Source: Piliocolobus tephrosceles (taxonomy: Eukaryota > Chordata > Mammalia > Primates > Cercopithecidae). From it: a DNA stretch of 64,000 nt. This document shows positions 50,262-62,406 of the stretch, piece after piece. A program made the translations under genes and the position numbers. The stretch covers positions 150,047,777-150,111,776 of the forward strand of contig NC_045438.1 in the NCBI RefSeq assembly GCF_002776525.5. The letters are read 5' to 3'. Each line of letters opens with the position of its first letter. The first letter of the stretch is position 1. Under the pieces are notes generated by a model. It was not told the origin of the DNA and ran no database searches. It saw only the letters and a program-made list of their open reading frames with translations.

Positions 50262-52441
50262 AAACAACTATCATTAGCTTGTGTCTCCAATACTCCAATA
50301 CTCCCCGGCTCATGGCACACAGTCTCACCGACTTCCCCAACTGCTGTCTTCTCATCTCTACATTCTCAACACTGCTTCACTGCTTATGCAACCTATTCTG
50401 AATTATCTTTCTTTCAAAAGAAATCCCAAGTAAAACAACAAGAATAAACGTGGTAGTAAATGCTTCCTGAGTAGGGGAAAAGGGGTAATGACACAGGACA
50501 GAACCACTCCACACTCCAAATGTCAAATACACTTAGCCATTTGTATCTGGTGTGAATAGTCAATCCTGATGTTCTGATCTAGCGAGAGATCTAGGTACTC
50601 TTCAAGAAATCCAAGTATTTCTCAGTCTTACTCTCTCTATATATTTTTTCAGAAGGAAACATTAAACAGGCCAAAGTTTTAATGTACTCTTGAAAAACAA
50701 AGACATAATTGAATACCTCTTAGAAATTAATTGGATACTCTTGAAAGACATATTGGATTCCTCTAATAATATCTCAATTATTATCCATAATTGAATACCT
50801 ATAATTAGATATTTCTTAGAAATAGTCTTCTTTTGAAGGCAGAACTAAAAGTTGTGGTAATCAAGACCATGTGAAACATAACTGTCTCTACTATAAACAG
50901 TAAGTAAGTTTTTACTCCTTAAAACTAAGGAGTTACATGCCTATAGGCTATGAAGTCAAAGTTATAAAATATACATATAATGTAAAAATATTTTTGTAAT
51001 AGAAAAACCTTTACATAGCAGAGATGCATTTTGTTTTTTTAAAAATTCCAAGCATTCCAAACAGGCAGGACTTGTGACTCAGTGACATAGAGGAAAAAAG
51101 TTACATATTTCATCTCTTTGAGATGTGAACAATTCAAAATGCTTCTTCAAAGAGTGATTTAGAGGAATAACACCAATTCCCTAAGGCAATGGCTCTCAGA
51201 CATTTTTCAAGCAATGAACTTTCAGAAAAAACAAAAATCGTAGTCAAACCACCACTGTATAAAAGAGATTCAGGTAGACAAGTGCCAGCACCCAATAGTG
51301 GGTGTCTAGAGCCAGTCCCCTTGACCTTCCCCACTCAGCAGCCCCCCAGCCACCATCACAGAAGCCTAAACCTGCACCATGCACAGATTAAAAACCAACC
51401 CTTTCGTTTTTCACTTTGGGCAAAACCAACAATGAATGTTGAAAACATGAATGAAATGCAGTGAGCACTTCATTTAAAAAAAAAAAAAAAAAAAGAATAT
51501 CAAACAAGAAATCCTTTCACCATTGTCATTGCAAAATGAGCTCTTCAAGCAGTAAACAGGAGAATCCTGAAAATCTCTAATGAATTTCCTCACACCTGAG
51601 ATGCCTGTGAATGGCTCCAAGGTTTCCTTGCATTTCTTCCTTTGTGTCATATTGTCTTCACAGCATGAAACCCCCAATAGTAGAGCCTCAGGAAGCTCAG
51701 GACATTTGATAACACACTCCCAGCTCCTCCTGTCCCTCCCATCAGGCCACAACTTCACAGGGGCACAGGTAATTCACATCCACTCCCCTCCAGGTTTCAA
51801 GAAAAGTCTTCACTCCAGAGAGAGGCTAACTCACTCTTACTGCCTCATACCTCACATTTCTATCAAAAATAAGAAAGTGACTTGAATTATCCACCCTACC
51901 ACTTGATTTTAAAAGCTAACAATTATAATTACTTTTACAGTGATTATAGATGTGACTGTGCCTCACACTGAGTGTCAAGAACCCCTTGTGAAAAGAATTT
52001 TGGCAGAGAATGCAAGGAGCACCTTGGAAAGAAAAGAAATCTGACAGCTGCCTTTCAAGTTTACGCATTCTAAGGTTGGTAGCAGGTATCACTTGCTTAC
52101 ATATTCCAAATCATAGAACAAGGCAAATTGGTTGGGCCATGTAAGGAAGGAAAGCCATTCTAAAACGTCTGAGTTTGCACTAAATTACCAGGAAAGGAGA
52201 ATCAGCACTTCTACGTGCTCTATGTTTCTCTTGCATTATAAAGTGTTCATTATATGAGAAGCAAGTACTATCTGATAGGAAAGAATAGAAAGTCACCTTT
52301 TCCCTCATGTGTTTTCATTAGAATTGCCAAAGAAAGGAATACTTCAGCACAGGATGCATAAGGAATTTTCATATTCTGCTGGTGGCATGAAAAAGCAATC
52401 TGCTACAAAAATGCAAATGATGGGAGAGCCAACATTCAAAG

Positions 52442-52760
52442 CCTTTTTTTTTTTTTTGGCGGGGGGGGGGGGGGGGGGGAGGGGATGGAGTCTCGCTCTA
52501 TCGTCCACGCCAGAGTGCAGTGGCACGATCTCAGCTCACTGCAACCTCCGCCTCCCGGGTTCAACCGATTCTCCTGCCTCAGCCTTCCAAGTAGATGGGA
52601 TTTCAGGTATCCGCCACCATGCCAGGCTAATTTTTGTATTTTTAGTAGAGACGAAATTTCACCATATTTACCAAGCTGGTCTTGAACTCCTGACCTCATG
52701 ATCCGCCCACCTCAACCTCCCAAAGTGCTGGAATTACAGGTGTAAGCCACCGTGCCCAGC
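52442..52760 (-). mobile_element. Alu with a T-run and 19-G homopolymer at the tail junction
   Basis: Reverse Alu between duplicated cattcaaag motifs at 52433-52441 and 52761-52769. Between the T-run and the Alu body is GGC followed by 19 consecutive G at 52461-52479. Confidence 0.93.
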
Positions 52761-53013
52761 CATTCAAAGTATTTTTAACCAATGTAGTTTATGTCTGTTT
52801 GATTATCCAAAATCAACAGTTATTCCCTTACACAAAAAGATAGTGTAATTGGAAGGGATAATGTTTTATTAGGATACTCACCCTAATTATTATTAGGACA
52901 CTTATCCCTAATTATTTTGGAATTTTTACATTATTATGCAGAAGCTTTAACATTTGGAGAAACTGCTAAAGCACAACTAAGGAGACTAAGAGAAATAGAA
53001 AGCTACTAAAATG

Positions 53014-53071
53014 AATCAACTGGATATTACTGATGTCACAGGATATTAATGTAAATGAAAATCCAGTTGAT
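53014..53071. repeat. 11-bp perfect inverted repeat
   Basis: atcaactggat (53014-53024) and atccagttgat (53061-53071) are perfect reverse complements separated by 36 bp. No associated function is visible. Confidence 0.8.
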
Positions 53072-53938
53072 CTGCACTGAGGTCTTAATTCCAAGCTATG
53101 CTATGAAATTCTAAGAGTTACTCAAGTACAGGGGACAAAACAGAAGAGGAGACATATGAATACTCTCAACGTGCTTATATGCCTTTGCAAGACTTGGAGT
53201 CATCGCTGTGAAGTAGCTAGAATAACAGATATGAATGCATAAATATGAAAGTGAGGTAGCAAAGGGGAACGTTTTCAAGAAGGGTGGGTGGTGATGAAGA
53301 AAGGCTGAAGTGTTGCCTTGTAAAATGGAGACATATTCTCGGGAAGCTAATATTCTAATAAAGCAGAAAAAAAGAGCAGCAATCTAAAGGCCCCATCCTT
53401 GCCTTGTTAGGAAAGTTCTCCTCATACCAGCTAAGAACACACCAGGCAACCAGTTTCCACTCAACACAATCTGAAAATCAGCATTATGTTGATCTTGGTA
53501 CTTCTGCCCAAACGAGTGGTTTAGTTAGCTACTGGTTCCTTTTCCTAACAGAAACTATTAGTGAACCCAATGGTACTAATTGAGTCTAGTAAAGTGCTGA
53601 CCATTATCAGCCATTAGCTGAAGTTCTACCCTAAATACAATCTAAATACAATGGCAGGGTGACCTGCTAGCTGGTAGCAGTAGCAAAAGCAATGAAGGAA
53701 GTGAGGGCTTATGGTAGACCTCCTTTGTGGCCAGTGTTGTAGCTCTACTCTCTGCTTGTATCACCAACCATCTATCTGGTCATTCAAGGACAAGATGAAC
53801 CAGCGTACATCCTTTCAATCAGAAAAACAGTTCTAATGTATGCCCTGAGAGGACCTGAACAAATGGAAACATAGGCTTCCCCTCCTGTAGTCAGGGAACT
53901 GCAATTACTCAAATATATTGTATATCTATTAATTACTC

Positions 53939-54175
53939 TTTTTTTTTGAGATGGAGTCTCACTCTGTCTCCAAGCTGGAGTACAGTGGTGTGATCTTGGC
54001 TCACTGCAAGCTCCGCCTCCTGGTTTCACACCATTCTCCTGCCTCAGCCTCCTGAGTAGCTGGGACTACAGGCGCCTGCCACCATGCCCAGCTAATTTTT
54101 TGTATTTTTTAGTAGAGACGGGTTTTCATCGTGTTAGCCAGGATGGTCTCGATCTCCTGACCTCATGATCCGCCC
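53939..54175 (-). mobile_element. 5'-truncated Alu
   Basis: Reverse Alu lacking about the first 55 bp of the element; it stops at 'gatccgccc'. Confidence 0.93.
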
Positions 54176-54841
54176 TTTTTAAAACAATAATGTTGAAACC
54201 CAATGAGTACATACATGGTATCACACATGAGATAAGTTGTCATTATTTGAAAAAATAAAATAGATTAGAAAATATCCTCTAGCATAAGCAAACCCAGGAA
54301 ATATTTAGGTCTTAGACGTAAGAAAGTAAATATTCACCTATTCAGGCTCTGTGAAGTGGCAGTATTGTATCGCTGTGCCTCCTGTAGTAGGGAAGAGGAC
54401 TTCTGATTTCTCTCCACTGTTTCAAGGTTGAAAGTGCTCAAAAACCACTTTAGTCTACAATTCCTTACTTTTAACATCGTCATCTCAACAGTTTCTAGGA
54501 TGGCAATGAGATCACAACTTTATAACTTGGTGGCTATTACCTTCTCAAAATGGAACTGACATGCAAATATAGCCCTATTAACCATTTTGTAGGTTAAAAA
54601 AAAAGTAGGTACTTCATCAGGAAAGAGAAGCATCTTAAAGTATTAGCAAGAACTGTTTTCTGAACAGTGTCTTTGCTTCTTGAAATTAGGTTATGAATGA
54701 AGTCTGTTACAACTAATTTAGTGAGATCTAATATTTTTTCCCACAAAATATACATTGGTGCTGACATCCAAGCATGGCCAACAATGTACATGACGTTGTG
54801 ATAAGCTAAACTCCAGAGGACAGATCATCTGGCACATCTAG

Positions 54842-55158
54842 TTTTTGTTTTTGTTTTGTTTTTTTTTTTTTGAGACGGAGTCTCGCTCTGTCGCCCAGAG
54901 CTGCAGTGCAGTGGTGCTATCTCAGCTCGCTGCAAGCTCTGCCTCCTGGGTTCACGCCATTCTCCTGCCTCAGCCTCCCGAGTAGCTGAGACCACAGGCA
55001 CCTGCCACCACACCTGGCTATCTTTTTGTATTTCTTTTTTTAATAGAGATGCGGTTTCACTGTGTTAGCCAGGATGGTCTCGATCTACTGACCTCGTGAT
55101 CCGCCTGCCTCGGCCTCCCAAAGTGCTGGGATTACAGGCGTGAGCCACCGCACCTGGC
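54842..55158 (-). mobile_element. AluY
   Basis: Reverse full-length young-looking Alu with a T/G-interrupted tail at 54842-54872. Confidence 0.95.
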
Positions 55159-56639
55159 TCCTTTTTCTTAAAAGCACATTTCTTCTTACCTTCTTTCCAT
55201 GTTCTCATACACTACAGGGTAAGGCCCAAGAGGCAGAAATCCAAATCCAGTTTTCCAAACAATATAAACTTATCAAAGAAGGTAGGAGTGAATATGAGAA
55301 TAATAGCTCAATGATATTTTTGGCATGGCAATTTTGCATTCATCATGGTAGCTACCTCTTCAATATCACCACTGTGCCTTGCCCACTCCTACTTTAATCA
55401 GTGGTTCCCTGCCTCCCACAATTATTCACACAGCCCTGCTAAATAATTCTCTTCCTTCTGCCTGGCATAACAACAAAGCTCAGAAGCAGGAAGGAATGCC
55501 ACTTAAAGGCAGGTCAGACAATGATGTAATTAACCGATCAAGGAGAAGTGGTATTTCAAAGAGCCTTACAGAGCAAGACCCAGGCTGATTTCTTGGGTCA
55601 GGACATTACCAGAAAACCGGAGCCACTAAAGCAAGAATATCTAAATCAAAAATTTTTTTCAAATGAATAAAAGCATGTGCCAATATTACCCCCTCCTGTG
55701 AAAGTTAAAAGTTTCATATAGAAATTTTACTTAAAAACAAATTGGAAACCAGTTTGGAAGAGGAATCTTCATCCCACCTGAGCAAAGTGCAGGTGTAGAT
55801 TTTTGTATGTCCTTGCCAATTAATTTCCTATAACAGGAATTTATCATGAAGGAAACAAAGTCAACACACAAAGTTAGGTGCTAGGGATGTAAAGGACGTA
55901 AAGGTGATTACACCCAGCTCCTACTTATTAAGAGTCAACTAGTTGAGGAGGTTTTCAACAGAGGATTTCATATAATCATATGCAGGAGAATGTGTGGGTT
56001 TAAGGTTTCAGCCACAAGTCCAACAGAGAGAAATGAATTGTCTTGTTCTATCTTCCCAAGAAAAACAAAGAACAAGTTGATGAAGGGCTGGGACTCAAAC
56101 TCGTGACTTCAGAAGATTTAAAAAACAATGGGACGTGGCTTTCCAAGTATGCTCTTAATAAATACTATAAGCCTTGTGATCAGAAGTATCTCCAGCTATG
56201 AATAAGAAAAGTGTATTTCACTTAGATTGTTGTGTTTTGTATTCAAGAAAGAGATCAGATCATAGATGAGAAGCTCCTCATTCCATGTTGCAGAAGCATT
56301 GGTCATTTTCTCATTTAATACATAGTTATCCATTTTTTAATAACCATTATGGTATGATGCATTAGGTTCCAAAGTACTCACCAACTAGGTAAATAGCAAA
56401 TGCCAAAGTTAATAAAACTAAAACTTTAGTCCAAGACCTCCCACATACACCTAAAGGTAAAAAATATGAATTAAAATATTTATATAAATTAACTTAGGTG
56501 TCATATACCTCTTTGGCTGCTTAATGGTCAAAGGGTCAAGGTAATACTACCAAGAAAATTAAGATGATTGAGGTGACAAACATCAAAGTACTTTTTATAA
56601 TCTGGCAAAGCAACGTGAATTAAGAACTACCACTCTAGA

Positions 56640-56755
56640 CCCAAGTCACTTCTGAGCTTATAAGAATTTGTTCAGGACACAGACCACATCTTAGCCATCT
56701 TTATATCCCAGCCTCTAACACAGCACCTAGCAAATCACAGTCACTCAGTAGTAGA
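56640..56755 (+). mobile_element. L2 LINE 3' fragment
   Basis: L2 terminal pattern: 'caggacacagaccacatctta', 'tatcccagcctctaacacagcacctagca'. Confidence 0.7.
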
Positions 56756-57479
56756 GTGGATAATTTTTCTGATTGTACGTGGAGGAGAGAAAATATTAAA
56801 GGCCTGGTTCTCATCCATATTCACTTCCAGAAATTTGCAAGCTGAAAATATTGACCATTTGTTGTAGGCAAGGAGCTTCTATAAATTAAGGTAGGCACCT
56901 CTGAAAGAAATGTTTCAGTACTTAGGGGCAATGGCCACAGATACCTATTCCCCAAAGCCCAAGTGAAAAGCATGACTTGTCTGGCAGCTTGGCCCTTTTC
57001 CCACACCCAAAATAATCAGTTGCACAAAGTAGGCTTAGTCCCAAAACTGCTCGGACTTTGTTTCTTCACTAACATCTGGGTTCAGCATGATTCCTGACCT
57101 CTATTTCAAACTGGAGATTTCAAACACTAAGAACTTCACTCACCAAGAAAGTAATGTCATAGTCAAGGCCAGGGGAAACAAAGAAGCCAGGATTAGCAGA
57201 AATACTTCAGAGAAAGGATTCTGACAAACATATAAATGTTTCTAAATGTCTAAAATATTGAAATGACTTTTCAAGAAGGAAATTTTAAGTGCACCTCCTC
57301 AGATGAAAAATATTCATACTACTGAAGAGAAAGATGTTTTTCAGGAAGTTAAATGGTCACACCAGGTAGAGAAAATAAGCTTTTTCTTCCCAGAGAGAGC
57401 ATACTTTTCTCTCTGCTGTAGAGTTTGGCTCCGAAAACCTGGTTCACAATCTGAGACCCAAAAACTGATTATTTTAAAA

Positions 57480-57489
57480 AGACATGTCT
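57480..57489. promoter_or_regulatory. Perfect p53 half-site in intron 1 (candidate)
   Basis: AGACATGTCT fits the RRRCWWGYYY half-site exactly and is palindromic. It lies about 1.9 kb downstream of the predicted RNF144B start. The adjacent decamers do not match well, so this is a single half-site. RNF144B is known as a p53 target; that this site is used is inference. Confidence 0.35.
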
Positions 57490-59160
57490 TAAGCTGACCT
57501 AGTTTGGAAGCCTGAATGCCTTTAAATTGCCAATGAACTGAAACCATTCATGAGAATGGGGCTTTTGAATGCTGAGAATGTTCTTTGGGGCTCAGCACAA
57601 AGATATTTGGCATAGATGACTGTAAATATTTGTAAAACTCTGGGTAAATGGGCAGGATTTGACCACACTCAAGCCCTACTTCCAGCACAGTAGTATAGGA
57701 GAAAGTTATCTAGGGTGATTGGTTTGGGGTTTTGGGGGGTTTTTTTTGGTTGAGTTTTGTTTGTTTTAAATAAAAAGCCAAGCAACCCAATTCTACTACT
57801 CAACATCTTTTTCACATTCACTATACATGTTTACTTTTTTTGAATCATCAAGATCATTAATTAGTCAGACACTAGTTTCGAAACTGAGGTTTTACCCTTT
57901 CCCACTTTTCTAAGTTTATGCCCACTACAAAAATCGAAAATAAAATAAAAATGCCAGTCAAAGGTGTGCAAGGGCAGAGTAGGAGTTGTATGAAACCATG
58001 ACCTTGGATTTCATAATACGATTATCTACAAGTGGCTTTGTGGATCTGCTATAGGTTTTTCTCCCCCTCAAGATAGTTTCAGAAGTATTTAAGGCACTGC
58101 TACCCATGAAAAGGACCCAGGTTGTGAAGGAAAGATAAACTAAGGGAAGGAGGGACTCACAGAGGCATTAGATGTGAAAGGGACCAAGAGGCTCATTTCA
58201 GTGAAAGCTGCGGCAGACAGATACTCTAATTAGCCAGCGACTCAGTTAGGACTGGCTAGGTTCCTTTTGCCTCTTACCCACACCCTAAAAACTGAGTCAT
58301 CCCAAAGTTCATTTATTTTGCTTCTGGGCACAGACACCCCCTAATCTGCTTCTTCAGAAATGTTACATACATTGTCATTTAATTTATACCTCTCAATGTT
58401 CAAATAAACGTCCAGAAATGCCAAATCAGAAGAGCAGAGATAGTCCTGTTAAGAACCTCAGAGCTAATGTTTTGATAAGATACATGTGGCAGAAAGCAAT
58501 ACGAAACTGACAGTCTGTTATGGGAACATGAAGACAGAACATTTCCCCGAGAAGCGAATTAATTTCTGGGAAAACTTTATGTGAAGAGTATATATGCCTG
58601 AGGAGTAGACTTACAGCAGGATCCTTGAAACTCATGAGAAAAACAAAAGATGTTCTAGAAAGAATAAGCAAAAGATACCTTTTCCCTGTAGAAACGACAA
58701 TCAATTCGAGTTTAACTTAAATTTGAGAATGGCTCTTGTAGAATCAAGAGTTTCACTGTTTAATCAGCAATTACCTGGTAAAATAAGCACTATAATGCAT
58801 AATCCGAGATTATGCCAACATTTGGTCTCCCCTTAAGACCTAGGGAGAGGTCTGATCAAATCTTGGATTCTATAATACATTCTATTATAGAAACTGTTTT
58901 ATTAGAAATGAAACTACTTTCCTTTAACAAAGGCATTTTGCTTTTAAGTTAACAGGTGTTTAAGGTATTCGGAATGAATTCAGTTCTGTATGGTTTGAGC
59001 ACTAGAGACAGAAAATCGAAAAATCATGGTGTCACAGATAGTCTCCTGTCCTTTTCCCTTAGTCCAGCAATACCATTCCGGTCTTGCAACGCCTGTAGCC
59101 TTTAAAAAGCTCGCTAAACCTACCTGGCAGGAGACCTGCGTTCCTCCGCCGCCGGGCTTC

Positions 59161-59229
59161 TCAGTAGCCTCCCTCGAGCTCACCGCCAGTCCGGGCTGCT
59201 GGCACACCGGACAGGAGGAGCTCTTTCAT
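59161..59229 (-). other. Upstream ORF in RNF144B exon 1 (22 codons)
   Basis: Starts at ATG 59229 with A at -3, begins MKELLLSG and stops at TGA 59161-59163, wholly within exon 1. The initiation context is fair. If translated, it would terminate before the main start and could reduce RNF144B translation. Confidence 0.55.
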
Positions 59230-59267
59230 TCTCTCTGTCTTTCCTCCGTGCTCTGCGGCTGACAGCT

Positions 59268-59381
59268 TTACACTTTGCAAGATTGCAACAGGACTCGCAC
59301 TCCCAGACCTACGGGTCGGGAGGAGGCGGAGTCCCCGACTGCCTCCAAGTCTTGACTGGCAGCTGCGATGCCCGGGAACAT
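59268..59381 (-). other. Upstream ORF in RNF144B exon 1 (37 codons)
   Basis: Starts at ATG 59381 with G at -3, begins MFPGIAAASQ and stops at TAA 59268-59270. It is in the mRNA only if transcription starts upstream of 59381, as the TATA position predicts. Confidence 0.5.
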
Positions 59382-59431
59382 TGCAGCGCGAGCGTGGGGC
59401 ACAGCTCGCCAGCAGCAGCGGTAGCAGCGCG

Positions 59432-59441
59432 TTTATTTATA
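59432..59441 (-). promoter_or_regulatory. RNF144B: TATA box of RNF144B
   Basis: TATAAATAAA on the minus strand, inside the CpG-rich promoter and 318 bp upstream of the exon 1 donor. It predicts a transcription start near 59410. Confidence 0.7.
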
Positions 59442-60567
59442 CAGGAAGCTCAGGCGCCGCACTTCCTACTTCCCATCTGGGTCGTACTTCAGCTGCAGGT
59501 GATGGCCTTAACCCTATCCCAACCCGGGCGCGCTGCACCGGCTCTACTACTTGTCAGGACCTGTCTCTTGTTCTCCGGGGACCGCTATTGCAGGAATTCA
59601 GAGCAGCGGGTGCAGGTAGCTGCCCCTAGCGCCCTTCTCCTGCCCAGACAGGGACAGCTCACCTCTTGGCCTTCAGCGCCTGCTACCTCTCTGTACATAT
59701 CCTCACAGGCCACCTTTCTTTATTTTCTCCCTCCTTCCCAGCTCTTTAAATCTCTTTCTTCTAACAGCCCAGACCTGCCTTCCCACATGGCAGACAACTG
59801 TTTTATAGAAACACTTCCCATGCACATCTCATCAAAAAAACAGCTTGTATCTGACTGGTCCTTTTGCATCTAATGATGAAATTAGAATACCTGTGAATCA
59901 AATCGGGAATAATCTTAGTTTACCTCATAAAATACAGACACTTCTTGATGAAACAATGATTTCACTTGAAGTGCTTTGTAACTTAACTGGGCATACCCTC
60001 AATTAAACAGAAGTGTAACAAAATAAATCTAGAAGCTGTGAGGTATTATGAAGTGCTTCCTTGCTCCAAAACCTTGGACATTTCATTTGTGTGACCTTCA
60101 TAATGCATCGCATACCTACTCACTAAGATCAAAATCACCTAAGTCTGCTGAGCATTGCCATTTAGGAATGTCGCTCTGACACAGGAATCTGTGTTCACTC
60201 TGCAACCCCTCTCTACTTTTGCAACCACTGTCAGGAATGTGCTTCCTAAAAGGAAAGGCCTCACAGGCCCTTTGTGGAAAGGATCTGTGTGCGCCAACGG
60301 GCACCATTCCAAACGACACAAGCAAACACTGCTTCTCGGCCCTCCAAGTTGAAGAAAACCTCTAGGTCAAAGCGAAGGACTGAAGAACACAGTGTATCTA
60401 CATGTGCCATGCTAGGACAGGCAGGAGGACCAGCTCACCAGTTAGGGAGGAAGAGAAAAAGGACAGGGGCAATAAGATGGTAAGAGAACCCAAAGTAGGA
60501 TGTTTGAGCTTGAAAAGTCTTCCTAGCTATTTTAGCAAATAACCTGATTTTAAAGATAAGTAAATTG

Positions 60568-60855
60568 GGCTGGGCATGGTGGCTCACGTCTGTAATCCCA
60601 ACACTTTGGGAGGTCAAGGCAGGCAGATCATCTGGGATTAGGAGTTCAAGACCAGCCTGGCCAACATGGTGAAACCCCTTCTCTACTAAAAATACAAAAA
60701 AGTAGCCGGGCGCCTATAATCTCAGCTTCTTGGGAGGCTGAAGCAGGAGAATCACTTGAACCTAGGAGGCAGAGGTTGCAGTGAGCCGAGATTGTGCCAT
60801 TGCACTCCAGCCTGGACAACAAGAGTGAAACTATGTCTCCAAAAAAAAAAAAAGA
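60568..60855 (+). mobile_element. Alu (AluS-type)
   Basis: Forward Alu with a short deletion in the middle of the right arm start ('gtagccgggcgcctataatctc'). Confidence 0.94.
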
Positions 60856-61756
60856 AAAATAATAAGGAAACTGATGTCCAGGGAGATTTTTAAGAGATTG
60901 GCCCAAACGAGACACAGGCCAAGCTAGAATGAAACCTAAATCTGAGTTACATGAGGAAGGTGAATGTTAGTGAAAACCATCCCAAAGGATGGCCAACTTT
61001 CATACTGACCAATGGCTTAGCTTCTGAGATCATCTATTTCAAGGCATTTTCTTGGCATAGTGACCATTTTGGTGGACAGGAACTAGGAGAGATAAAGCAT
61101 CCTCTAAGAGGTTGGTTTATTCGTTGGTGTTGACGCAAATCTCCTGAGCCGTCAACCAAAGTTCAATACAGAGTCCACTTTTCAAATTACCATTCATAAA
61201 TGATAATCTCTTGTTAACAGGATAAGGGAAGAAGCTGCTGCCAATATGAATGAGAACATAGGTTAAGCACGAATAGTGCTGCCTATTATCCCAAATATTT
61301 TGCACAACTGAGGAACATCACCACTGATTATTTTCAACCATGCAACTATGCAAATTTTTAAAAATTGCAGTCAAAATTTAATAAGAGTAAATAAACATGA
61401 TGAATGCTATAATATTATGTGAACAAACTCTCTCAGATCTTCCTAAGGAGTCTACAGTGTGAATGGATATTCATTCTCTGGAGCATTTATTGATCTCCTC
61501 CCAGACAAGCTGCTAGGTGCTATGAAGATAATGATATTAGAGATGGTCTCCCTGTCCTCAAAGACCTCTCAATCCAGGGAAGGAGTCAGACAAGCAAATC
61601 AATTATCAGGGTACTGATAGTTGTACCCAATGTGTGAGTGATACATGATGTGTGATATGACAGACTTAAGCATGATGTGCTATTGGGAATACAGAGAAGA
61701 AGAATTTAAAGGAAAGGAGTTGATGAAAAGAATCAAGTCTTCTCTGAGAAGGTGAT

Positions 61757-62171
61757 TGCATTAATCTGTTCTCACATTGTTATAAAGAAATAACTGAAAC
61801 TGGGTAATTTATAAAGAAAAGAGGTTCAGTTGGCTCATGGTTCTGCAGCTGCATAAGAAGCATGGTGGGGGAGCACTCAAGGGGGTTACAATCATGGTAG
61901 AAGGTGAAGGGGAAGCAGGCATGCATGTCTTATGTGACTGGAGCAGAAGTAAGGTGCGGGGGGAGGGGTGGGGGAAATGCCACACATATTTAAACAACTA
62001 GGTCTCTCAAGAACTTACTGTCACAAAAAACAGCACCAGGAGACGGTGCTAAACCATTTATGAGAACTCTGTCCCTATGGTCCAATTACCTCCCACCAGG
62101 CCCCACCTCCAACATCAGGGATCATACTTCGACATGAGATTTGGCTGGGGACACGGATCCAAACCATATCA
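61757..62171 (-). mobile_element. Solo LTR, MaLR (MST-type)
   Basis: 415-bp reverse LTR with TG...CA ends and a perfect 5-bp duplication gtgat at 61752-61756 and 62172-62176. On the minus strand it starts 'tgatatggtttggatccgtgtcccc' and keeps 'tctttataaattacccag' near its 3' end. It shares its orientation with RNF144B. Confidence 0.94.
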
Positions 62172-62406
62172 GTGATTTAAATCTGAGTCTTCAAGTAGCC
62201 CAATAGGGGTGGTAGAGAACGGTAAACCAGACTGAGCAAACAGCTAAAACAAAGGCTTAGACATAAGACTCCAGGTGAAGCTTTTCATAATTCAGATAGA
62301 GCTGATACATCCACAATAAACAAATGAGGGTCTGAGCTAATGCAGTCACAACAGCCAGAGAGAGTTCAGAAACGGAAGTGATGGAACTTGGTATCTGATT
62401 AGATGT

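Larger units (their letters stand above)
47235..59123 (-). other. RNF144B: RNF144B intron 1
   Basis: About 11.9 kb between noncoding exon 1 and exon 2. It holds L1M fragments (47.5-48.8 kb), Alus (48.0, 48.6, 49.95, 52.4, 53.9 and 54.8 kb) and an L2 piece (56.6 kb). In 49000-49930, 50280-52430, 52770-53930, 54180-54840, 55160-56630 and 56760-59120 I see no recognisable gene or repeat. There is a perfect p53-type half-site at 57480-57489. Confidence 0.8.
59124..59410 (-). other. RNF144B: RNF144B noncoding exon 1
   Basis: The 3' boundary is a strong donor, CCTGCCAG|gtaggttt, with the intron starting at 59123. The 5' boundary is inferred from the TATA box about 30 bp upstream, giving a start near 59410. 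The exon has no in-frame link to the protein start in exon 2 and contains two short upstream ORFs. Confidence 0.75.
59080..59640 (-). promoter_or_regulatory. RNF144B: RNF144B promoter CpG island
   Basis: Local GC and CpG density rise sharply here compared with the AT-rich surroundings. The stretch spans the inferred exon 1, the TATA box and about 200 bp upstream. On the minus strand, tandem ETS-like cores GGGAAGTA and AGGAAGTG lie at about 59461-59474, another GGAAG core lies on the plus strand at 59443-59447, and E-box-like CAGCTG and CAGGTG lie at 59490-59501. Boundaries are estimated by eye. Confidence 0.8.

Noticed and set aside
54345..54375. Short resemblance to the 5' end of U4 snRNA ('gtggcagtattgta')
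   Set aside because: The similarity stops after about 25 bases and the rest of U4 is absent, with no promoter elements visible.
59283..59873. 196-codon plus-strand open frame over the promoter
   Set aside because: It overlaps the CpG island and exon 1 antisense to RNF144B, has no recognised domain, and GC-rich DNA favours long stop-free frames.
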